Assembly (NCBI GenBank): GCA_964475595.1
Contig: CAYYXG010000033.1
Location: 1-14,994 of the forward strand
Length of the DNA stretch: 14,994 nucleotides
Direction: 5' to 3'
DNA from: RGEC01 sp964475595
GTDB lineage: Bacteria; Bacteroidota; Bacteroidia; NS11-12g; UBA955
A program made the translations under genes and the position numbers. The notes under the pieces are model-generated. The model was not told where the DNA came from, did no database searches, and saw only the letters and a program-made list of their open reading frames with translations. Of this stretch, positions 1 to 5,875 are shown in pieces (the first letter of the stretch is position 1; the number at the start of each line of letters is the position of its first letter).

Positions 1-131
1 TTTCTTCATATTCGGATGCTTCGCGGGAAATGGTGCTTCAAATTGGCCATTTACCGGATGGTGTTTACATCATCCGAGCAATACACAGCAGCGGCGAGAG
101 TACCTCAACCATTTTGAAACGGACCGAGTAA
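1..131 (+). CDS. C-terminal end of a T9SS-secreted protein (partial)
   Basis: This is the 3' end of a gene that begins before the window. The open frame uses codons starting at base 3 and stops with TAA at 129-131, giving 42 visible residues. They include LPDGVYIIRAIHSSGES and end in ILKRTE. The pattern of a hydrophobic strand, L-x-x-G-x-Y-x-x-R, a polar turn and a short basic end is that of the T9SS type A C-terminal sorting domain, which directs proteins across the outer membrane of Bacteroidota and is removed at the surface. Nothing of the functional domain is visible, so the protein's job cannot be stated. The gene is convergent with rlmD across the repeat-bearing gap. Confidence 0.8.
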   Translation, partial: SSYSDASREMVLQIGHLPDGVYIIRAIHSSGESTSTILKRTE

Positions 132-180
132 GAAATTTATTTCACAGCTACGGTGCTTGATATTCATGTTGGTGGCATTG

Positions 181-320
181 CCGCTCCTACGGAGCTAATG
201 CCCATGGTTTCCGGGGTGGCGTCAGGTTTGTATTTCCGTCAAGCAGTGTACATTAAGCCCCGTAGGGGCGAAATATTAATAATACCAACTAACAACGCCC
301 CATCAGCGCCGTAGGTGCGG
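181..320. repeat. Cluster of three short hairpin repeats in a convergent intergenic gap
   Basis: The 229-base gap between convergent genes (132-360) holds three copies of a 16-base unit with consensus AGCNCCGTAGGNGCGR. Copy 1 is on the minus strand at 181-196 (AGCTCCGTAGGAGCGG). Copies 2 and 3 are on the plus strand at 256-271 (AGCCCCGTAGGGGCGA) and 305-320 (AGCGCCGTAGGTGCGG). Each folds into a 5-base-pair stem around a GTA loop (cores 183-195, 257-269, 306-318). The two variable positions pair with each other: T/A, C/G, G/T wobble. Copies 2 and 3 are followed by A/T-rich sequence. No T-tract follows, so these are not obvious intrinsic terminators. I see no open reading frame of note in the gap. 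I infer a REP-like intergenic element; nothing in this window shows what mobilises it. Confidence 0.75.
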
Positions 321-360
321 TATAAAATACCTGCTACAATGGATCTCTTTGGGTTTATAA

Positions 361-1761
361 CTACCGCAATTCCCACAACCCCACATTTTCCACGTGGTGG
401 GTGTGGGGGAACATGTCTACCGGCTGAACCTTCACCAGGCGGTATTTTTCATCCAGCAGTTTGGCATCGCGGGCCTGGGTAGCCGGGTTGCAGCTCACAT
501 ACACAATGCGGGGCGGTTCGGTTTCCAGAATGCGTTTTACCACATCGGGATGCATTCCGTCGCGGGGCGGGTCGGTTATGAGTACATCGGGTTTGCCATG
601 TGCCGCAATGAATTCGGTTGTGAGGATTTCCTTCATGTCGCCCGCATAAAATTGCAGGTGTTCCATGCCATTGATTTTCATGTTTTCTTTGGCATCCATG
701 ATGGCTTCTGGCACATATTCTATGCCTATCACTTCGCGTGCTTTATCTGCCACATACAGGGCGATGCTACCGGTTCCGGTGTATAGGTCATACACCAGCT
801 CTTTGCCGGTTAAACCTGCAAATTCTTTGGTAATGCTATACAGCACTTCCGCCTGTTCGGTGTTGGTCTGAAAAAAGCTCTGCGGCCTGATTTTAAAATG
901 CAGTCCGCCCAGTTCTTCTATCAAATGGTCGTTGCCATGGTAGCACTGAACCGTCAAATCCTGCAGGGTGTCGTTCTTTTTGGTATTGATGACATACACC
1001 AGCGAGGTAACCTGCGGAAACGTATCTTTAATATTATCCAGCAGCGCCTTGATTTTGGGTTCATCATTTTCAAAAAAGCTCACAAGTACCATCCATTCGC
1101 CTTTGCGGTTGCAGCGCAGCATAAGGTTGCGCATAAGCCCCTGCTGGGCGATTAAATCGTAGTAGGAATAGCCGTTTTGATTACAGTACGTTTTAATATG
1201 ACAATTTATGTCATTGACAAAATTTGTCATTAAATGGCATTCCTCAATGTCCATCACCTTGTCAAACCTGCCTGGAATGTGGAACCCCAGCGCATTCGGC
1301 CTGGTATCTGCGTTTGGGTCGAATGTGGTTACCCAGCCGCGGTTGCTGAAGGTAAGATCCAGTTTGTTGCGGTATTCACGGGTTTTTGCAGATCCCAAAA
1401 TGGGCAGCACTTCAAAACCGGAGAGCCCGGCGAGCCGTTCGAAGGCATCTATTACCTGCTGCTGTTTGAATGCCAGTTGCTCCTTGTAATCCAGGTGTTG
1501 CCACTTGCAGCCGCCGCAGGTCTGATAGTGTTTGCAGAAGGGTTCAACGCGTTTGTCTGATGCCTTGTGCAACTTAACGATGCGGCCTTCCTGATAGTTT
1601 CTTTTCTTGGCCACTACCTGCACATCGGCTATATCGCCCGGCGCAGCAAATTTCACAAACACCACCTGATTGTCGGTTCGGGCTATGCAGTTACCTTCTG
1701 CCACTGCTGCCTGTATTTCCAGGTTTTCAATAAGGCGTATTTTTTTGAATTTCCGTCTCAT
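361..1761 (-). CDS. rlmD: 23S rRNA (uracil-C5)-methyltransferase, RlmD type
   Basis: This enzyme transfers a methyl group from S-adenosylmethionine to C5 of a uracil in 23S rRNA, position 1939 in the E. coli RlmD numbering. The 466-residue protein has an N-terminal TRAM-like RNA-binding part (about 8-65). It has a 4Fe-4S motif C76-x5-C82-x2-C85 with a probable fourth ligand at C175 (DIEECHL), and the RPQSFFQTN motif at 292-300. The methyltransferase fold follows, with SAM loop YDLYTGTG (324-331), TDPPRDGMHPDV (396-407), catalytic-cysteine motif YVSCNP (C424) and terminal HHVENV (E458). The frame is open further upstream, but ATG 1761 is chosen because the TRAM homology starts there and it overlaps the stop of the upstream thioredoxin gene as ATGA, which suggests translational coupling. 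It is the last gene of the operon. The iron-sulfur cysteines and full length support RlmD, but rRNA position specificity is by family only. Confidence 0.92.
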   Translation of the reverse strand: MRRKFKKIRLIENLEIQAAVAEGNCIARTDNQVVFVKFAAPGDIADVQVVAKKRNYQEGRIVKLHKASDKRVEPFCKHYQTCGGCKWQHLDYKEQLAFKQQQVIDAFERLAGLSGFEVLPILGSAKTREYRNKLDLTFSNRGWVTTFDPNADTRPNALGFHIPGRFDKVMDIEECHLMTNFVNDINCHIKTYCNQNGYSYYDLIAQQGLMRNLMLRCNRKGEWMVLVSFFENDEPKIKALLDNIKDTFPQVTSLVYVINTKKNDTLQDLTVQCYHGNDHLIEELGGLHFKIRPQSFFQTNTEQAEVLYSITKEFAGLTGKELVYDLYTGTGSIALYVADKAREVIGIEYVPEAIMDAKENMKINGMEHLQFYAGDMKEILTTEFIAAHGKPDVLITDPPRDGMHPDVVKRILETEPPRIVYVSCNPATQARDAKLLDEKYRLVKVQPVDMFPHTHHVENVGLWELR

Positions 1762-2324
1762 TTGGCGGCTTTTTTCGCTTTGATTTGGTTGAGAATCTGC
1801 ATGAATGCGGCGGGTTCGTGGTAGCCGGCAAGGGAATATCGTTCTTCGGATTTGCCCGGTTGCAGCCAGAAGTAGGAGGTGGGGAACCCGAATCGTTTGC
1901 CATAACCCAGCCACAGGTATAGTTCAGCATTATTCATAACGGTATCGCCAAATCGGAACGTAGCATCCACTTCAGGATTCATTTTAACGGGAACAAAATG
2001 GGTATTGATTTCCGCAATCACTGCCGAATCGGTAAAGGTTTCTTTGTCCATCACCTTGCACCAATAGCACCAGGTGGTGTACATGTCTACCAGGATAATT
2101 TTATTTTCAGCTACGGCTTTTTTGTAGCCGGTTTCAAAGTCAAGCCACACAAGGGTTTTGGGTGGCACAGGTGTGCTGCGTTCTGTTTTGGGTGAGCTCA
2201 GCGCAATGCTTGCGGGTGTTGCAGCCGTGCTGTCGCTTACCGGTGCAGGTTCTTTAACGGCAACGGCTGTCTGGGTTTTGCAGGCGCAGAGGGCAATGGC
2301 GATATAAATTACTGTTTTTTTCAA
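1758..2324 (-). CDS. Thioredoxin-fold lipoprotein
   Basis: This is a predicted envelope thiol-disulfide protein of 188 residues. A short basic N-terminus (KKT) and hydrophobic stretch lead to a lipobox-like LCAC with C15 as the likely lipidated cysteine. A proline/serine/threonine-rich linker follows (about 20-57), then a thioredoxin-like domain (about 58-185). The redox motif is C86-Y-W-C89 in YTTWCYWCKVMD, and the cis-proline is P148 in RFGFPTSYF. The ETFTDSAVIAEINTHFVPVK stretch resembles the thioredoxin_7/DUF255-like group. The frame has no ATG near the signal peptide. TTG at 2324-2322 fits, overlaps the nadC stop as TTGA, and starts the protein directly at the signal peptide. Upstream residues in the frame are a shadow of nadC. 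It sits between nadC and rlmD. Substrate proteins are unknown; it could be a reductase, an oxidase or a chaperone-like member. Confidence 0.85.
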   Translation of the reverse strand: MKKTVIYIAIALCACKTQTAVAVKEPAPVSDSTAATPASIALSSPKTERSTPVPPKTLVWLDFETGYKKAVAENKIILVDMYTTWCYWCKVMDKETFTDSAVIAEINTHFVPVKMNPEVDATFRFGDTVMNNAELYLWLGYGKRFGFPTSYFWLQPGKSEERYSLAGYHEPAAFMQILNQIKAKKAAK

Positions 2325-3181
2325 GCAATCATAGATTTGGTTTTCATGCTGATATCCAGACTTTTCACAGAATGGGTGAGGGCGCCGAGTGAAATATAAT
2401 CCACGCCTGTGGCGGCATATTCGCGCAGATTGCCTGCATGAATTCCGCCGGAGGCCTCGGTTTCGCAGCGTCCTGCAATCCATTCCACCGCTTCTTTGCA
2501 GGCATCGGGGGTGAAATTATCCAGCATAATGCGGTCTACTTTCCCGATTTCAAGGGCTTCTCTCACTTCATCCATATTGCGGGTTTCCACCTCTATTTTC
2601 AGCGATTTGTTGTGTTTTTGCAGGTAATCAACCGTGCTGTTTACTGCCGCCGTGATGCTTCCGGCACAATCAACATGGTTGTCTTTCAGCATGATCATGT
2701 CATACAGCCCGATGCGGTGATTTTCTCCGCCACCGGTTTTTACGGCCCATTTTTCCAGCAAACGCAAACCGGGTGTGGTTTTGCGGGTATCTAAAATTTT
2801 TGCTTTGTAACCTTCGGTTAATTTTACCATTTCCGCAGTCTGGGTCGCAATTCCGGATAAACGCTGCATAAAATTGAGCAACAGACGTTCTGCCAGCAGT
2901 AGACTGTGCACGGATCCTGTGGCCTCTGCCAGCAGGGTTCCCTTTGTAAGGTGTTCTCCATCCCTGTGATAGGGCGTAAATGTGATATAAGGATCAATTA
3001 CCTTGAGTATGGTTTGAGCCAGCTCCATGCCCGCTATCACACCTGTTTCTTTTAGTAAAAGCCGCGAATGTCCTTGTGTTCCCGCAGGAATACTGGCCAG
3101 TGAGGAGTGGTCACCATCGCCGCAATCTTCCTGGATACAGGTTTTAATAAAAGCAATAAGTTCCGGGCTGTTAAAATCCAT
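2321..3181 (-). CDS. nadC: Quinolinate phosphoribosyltransferase (decarboxylating)
   Basis: This enzyme converts quinolinate and PRPP to nicotinate mononucleotide, CO2 and pyrophosphate, the step where de novo NAD synthesis meets the salvage route, in the cytoplasm. The 286-residue length is normal for the family. The N-terminal sandwich domain includes EDCGDGDHSS (18-27). The barrel shows RLSGIAT (107-113), the conserved DTRKTTPGLR (131-140), KTGGGENHRIGLYD (148-161), MLKDNH (164-169), EVET (197-200), RIMLDNF (217-223) and SGGI (244-247), which together form the phosphate- and quinolinate-binding site. The ATG at 3181 starts 17 bases after the stop of the DUF4783-like gene, and the stop overlaps the next start as TTGA. 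nadA and nadB are not in the window. The family assignment is secure. Confidence 0.96.
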   Translation of the reverse strand: MDFNSPELIAFIKTCIQEDCGDGDHSSLASIPAGTQGHSRLLLKETGVIAGMELAQTILKVIDPYITFTPYHRDGEHLTKGTLLAEATGSVHSLLLAERLLLNFMQRLSGIATQTAEMVKLTEGYKAKILDTRKTTPGLRLLEKWAVKTGGGENHRIGLYDMIMLKDNHVDCAGSITAAVNSTVDYLQKHNKSLKIEVETRNMDEVREALEIGKVDRIMLDNFTPDACKEAVEWIAGRCETEASGGIHAGNLREYAATGVDYISLGALTHSVKSLDISMKTKSMIA

Positions 3182-3198
3182 GCCGGCAAAGTTCAGTG

Positions 3199-3582
3199 TT
3201 ATTTCTCAATTTTCAGTTCGTGAATACTTATGGCCTTGCCGCTGCCGCGATAAAACACGGTTGTTTTATATTCGCCTGACCGGGTGGTGAGGGCAATCAC
3301 CAGAAAGTGCGCACCGTTTTCACTTTTACCCTGTTGCAAGGATTTGGCTTTAACGGCTGTATTCTGTTCAAAGAATCCGGAAAGAATCATTTTTGCCTGA
3401 CTTTTGCTGTAAACCCCTTGTTTTCCGGGGGTTGTCAGTTGCACGCTGGCGCTGAAGTAAGCGGCAATTTCTTCTGATTTACCTTCTCCAAAAAGGCGTG
3501 TGAGCCGGTTGGCATCTTCGGCAGGTCTTGCGGTAAATGACGCAAAAAAAGAGGCAACAGCGGCAAAAATGGGGGGCAACAT
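3199..3582 (-). CDS. DUF4783-like small exported protein
   Basis: This is a 127-residue protein with a hydrophobic N-terminus (LPPIFAAVASFFASFTA) that looks like a signal peptide with cleavage near the alanine before RPAED, although it lacks a basic first residue. The mature part contains LFGEGKSEEIAAYFS, a G-V-YSKSQAKMIL segment, FFEQN, GAHFLVIALTTRSGEYKTTVFY and a final ISIHELKIE. This order matches my recollection of DUF4783, a small alpha/beta fold common in Bacteroidota and of unknown function. A TTG start at 3600 is possible, but the predicted -7 box at 3598-3605 covers it, so ATG 3582 is preferred. It is the first gene of the operon with nadC, the thioredoxin-like lipoprotein and rlmD. 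Function is not known. Confidence 0.78.
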   Translation of the reverse strand: MLPPIFAAVASFFASFTARPAEDANRLTRLFGEGKSEEIAAYFSASVQLTTPGKQGVYSKSQAKMILSGFFEQNTAVKAKSLQQGKSENGAHFLVIALTTRSGEYKTTVFYRGSGKAISIHELKIEK

Positions 3583-3597
3583 TGGTGAAATTGTTGC

Positions 3598-3628
3598 CAA
3601 TATTATGCCAAAAACAGTGGTTTACAAA
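3598..3628 (-). promoter_or_regulatory. Predicted Bacteroidota-type promoter of the nadC-rlmD operon
   Basis: Reading the minus strand, TTTG (3628-3625) is followed after 19 bases by TAATATTG (3605-3598). The Bacteroidota housekeeping consensus is TTTG-N19-21-TAnnTTTG, so only one -7 position deviates. Transcription would start a few bases downstream, leaving a leader of about 10 bases before ATG 3582. The -33 box overlaps the T-run of the terminator of the preceding operon. Confidence 0.6.
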
Positions 3629-3656
3629 AAGAAAGGGCCCCACTTGAGGCCCTTTC
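3626..3656 (-). terminator. Rho-independent terminator of the nuclease operon
   Basis: GAAAGGGCC (3631-3639) and GGCCCTTTC (3648-3656) form a perfect 9-base-pair stem around an 8-base loop. On the minus strand it is followed by TTTTT (3630-3626). It lies 21 bases past the stop codon of the nuclease gene at 3678, which is where an intrinsic terminator for that operon belongs. Confidence 0.85.
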
Positions 3657-3677
3657 CCTATAATTTTTAAAAGAATG

Positions 3678-5864
3678 TTAGTTTTTAACCACTTTCAAGG
3701 CCGCATGCGCCTGGTTTCCTTTGGCATAAAACATGTACGCACCCACGGGTAGGTGGCCCATATTGAGCTGTAAGGTTGCATTTGCAGTATTGCCTTCCAT
3801 GATAACCGCACCGGTGATATCCATTAGCAGCCATGATACACTTTGGGATTTAAATGCTTCCAGATTAATGGTGGTTTGCTGGTTGCCGGGATTGGGCATG
3901 GCAGTCAGCTGTAAGGTTTGGATAGTGGGTTTCACGGAATTGAATTTACTGCAGTCTCCGCTGGCCACGTAGCCCATGTTTCTGAAATCGATATAGCAGG
4001 CCCAATTGGGATTGTCAATGAAAGGGTTGCGGCTGTTTTGTTTGAATGCAGCATACTCCTGTCTGGCCATTTCATATTGATCTGGTGGGAATTGGTTGTT
4101 CCAGCGCTTTAACACCTGTTGGTCCTGTAAATCATTGATGAACTGGTTGGAAGTGGGCAGGGTAAAGGGTTTGGCTGCCGTGTGGTAGGCCGCACAGATA
4201 TAAAAACAAGCACGAGCCATCATGCCTTTAACGCGATTGGGCGGTTCATAGGCCAGGTTGCCTGAACTATCCATTCCATATTTTCCTTCCAGAAACTGGA
4301 AAGTTACCGTTTTCAGGTTATTGTAGGGCACGTTGCTTCTTACGGCGTTGGCTTTATTTTGGTGAACCGGGAAAAGGGCGTAAAAATCGGTTCCGCAGGC
4401 ACTATCGGTGGCTGCACTGGAGGGAATGGGCATCCAGCTTCGTGGATAGGCGTGTTCACGGCTCATGGTATCCCAAATGATGGGGGGTGTGAAAAGGCGT
4501 TTGTATCCTGAGTAGGTGCAAGTCAGTACGCGTTTTCCTCCGGTGGTGTCGTAGGCGGCAAAATCTTCTACCATGGTGGTTCCATAGTTGGAGTAGTAGA
4601 TTTGAAAATGGTTGGTCCTCAATCGGGTGCGCAGCTTGGCAATAAATTGGGTGTCAGCAGGGCTGATGCCCGAATAGTAGCTGCCTGCGTTCAATCCCGG
4701 GGTAGTTTCTTTATTGGTGGCAAAACCGGTTTGGTTGTAGTTGATATACTGACCATATCCGTTCCATGCGAAAGCTTTTACATGGTAAGTGGTATTGGCC
4801 AGTATCTGATCAATTCTGTATTCTCCGCTAGGTCCGTTGCCAATTACCCTTGCTTTGCCAATGTAAGAACCTTTTTCATAGGCCATGCCATCGGCGGGGC
4901 TTTCGGTGATGCTGTCTTTGGATACCAGGATTAGGAGATTTTCTGCGTTGGTAACGCCGGCGTTAACTTTTAGCTGCCATGCACGCACTGTAGAGAAATT
5001 GAGTGAGGGAATGGCAGTGGGTTCATTAGCGTAACTGCCACTAATGGCGTGTATGTTAAGGGCATACATGGCATTGCCAACCCCATCGTTGCTGTAAATC
5101 TTCATGGTGGCTTTAGCCGAACCTGCGGGAGCCCCAAGCAACTGAATAATCATGTTTTTTTCGGATTTTGCCAGGATGGTATCGGGTACGCCTCCGGTTT
5201 TAAAGTATTGGGCATCAGGGCCGGTGAAACGGACAGAGTCGATTTTTAATGCCTCACCTATCCCGGTGTTTTTGATGGTGACAGGGTAAAGGCCGGAATT
5301 GCCGGGGTTGAAGTTGCCACCGTTAATCAGCGGGTTACTGCCATCGAACAGTGCGATTTCAGGGTTGGTAGAAGGACCTGCAGGTTTTACCAACACATCG
5401 TCCAGCGCCACGTTAAAACCGGAAGGTTTGTAGGTGAAAAAAAAGCGCAGATACCTACTGCTTGGTTTTAGACGCACCATGTGTTTGGTGATGGTTTGTG
5501 GTAATGACTTGGTGTAGTTGCGCACATTGGTCCAGGTGGTTCCATCTACGCTTTCTTCGATGTTAAAAATGGTTCCGGGGTCTGTTCCCGGGTTGGTTCG
5601 TATGTAATATTCCACCGTATCTGCGCGGCCTGCAAAAAATACCTGCAGGTATTCACCGGTTGCATCCAGGCGAATTGCTTGAGGCGTTGAATTGAAGTAT
5701 CCGGGTCCGGTGTAGGTGAGATTGCCCACAAATACGTCCAGTTTGTGCGACCATCCTTCAGGTGGGGTGGTTACATTATTCATATCCCAGCTAGTGGGGA
5801 GGGTTGCCTGCCCGAATAGGCCTGTGCCAGTTAATGCAATGAGAGAAAATATGAGTTTTTTCAT
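3678..5864 (-). CDS. Secreted multidomain endonuclease I family nuclease with T9SS sorting domain
   Basis: This is a predicted extracellular, non-specific DNA/RNA endonuclease of 728 residues. A Sec signal peptide (1-19, cleavage near FGQ-A) precedes a beta-sandwich carbohydrate/anchor-like domain (about 22-162), an immunoglobulin-like choice-of-anchor domain (about 166-277) and a fibronectin III-like domain (about 281-388). The endonuclease I domain (about 395-632) has the beta-beta-alpha-metal motif SREHAYPRSWM (E470, H471), then DFYALFPVHQNKANAVRSN with N506 as a probable metal ligand, and RNPFIDNP (612-619). The C-terminus (about 651-728), with MPNPGNQQTTINL, LPVGAYMFYAKG and final LKVVKN, is a type A T9SS sorting domain. 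The usual DLHHL/DYHNL motif reads DFYAL here, so a conserved His/Asn pair is replaced. The gene starts 11 bases after the receptor stop and ends the operon before the terminator at 3631-3656. Confidence 0.88.
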   Translation of the reverse strand: MKKLIFSLIALTGTGLFGQATLPTSWDMNNVTTPPEGWSHKLDVFVGNLTYTGPGYFNSTPQAIRLDATGEYLQVFFAGRADTVEYYIRTNPGTDPGTIFNIEESVDGTTWTNVRNYTKSLPQTITKHMVRLKPSSRYLRFFFTYKPSGFNVALDDVLVKPAGPSTNPEIALFDGSNPLINGGNFNPGNSGLYPVTIKNTGIGEALKIDSVRFTGPDAQYFKTGGVPDTILAKSEKNMIIQLLGAPAGSAKATMKIYSNDGVGNAMYALNIHAISGSYANEPTAIPSLNFSTVRAWQLKVNAGVTNAENLLILVSKDSITESPADGMAYEKGSYIGKARVIGNGPSGEYRIDQILANTTYHVKAFAWNGYGQYINYNQTGFATNKETTPGLNAGSYYSGISPADTQFIAKLRTRLRTNHFQIYYSNYGTTMVEDFAAYDTTGGKRVLTCTYSGYKRLFTPPIIWDTMSREHAYPRSWMPIPSSAATDSACGTDFYALFPVHQNKANAVRSNVPYNNLKTVTFQFLEGKYGMDSSGNLAYEPPNRVKGMMARACFYICAAYHTAAKPFTLPTSNQFINDLQDQQVLKRWNNQFPPDQYEMARQEYAAFKQNSRNPFIDNPNWACYIDFRNMGYVASGDCSKFNSVKPTIQTLQLTAMPNPGNQQTTINLEAFKSQSVSWLLMDITGAVIMEGNTANATLQLNMGHLPVGAYMFYAKGNQAHAALKVVKN

Positions 5865-5875
5865 GAATTTTATTG

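Noticed and set aside
181..320. CRISPR array or intrinsic terminators in the convergent gap.
   Set aside because: The units are only 16 bases, one is inverted, spacing is irregular, and no T-tract follows the hairpins.
1762..1914. Upstream extension of rlmD to a start at 1914.
   Set aside because: The extra 51 residues lie within the thioredoxin gene in another frame and have no homology to the TRAM domain; ATG 1761 with the ATGA overlap is the better start.
2325..2483. Upstream extension of the thioredoxin lipoprotein frame to a start at 2483.
   Set aside because: It runs through nadC coding sequence, gives an arginine- and cysteine-rich non-protein-like stretch, and would bury the signal peptide internally.
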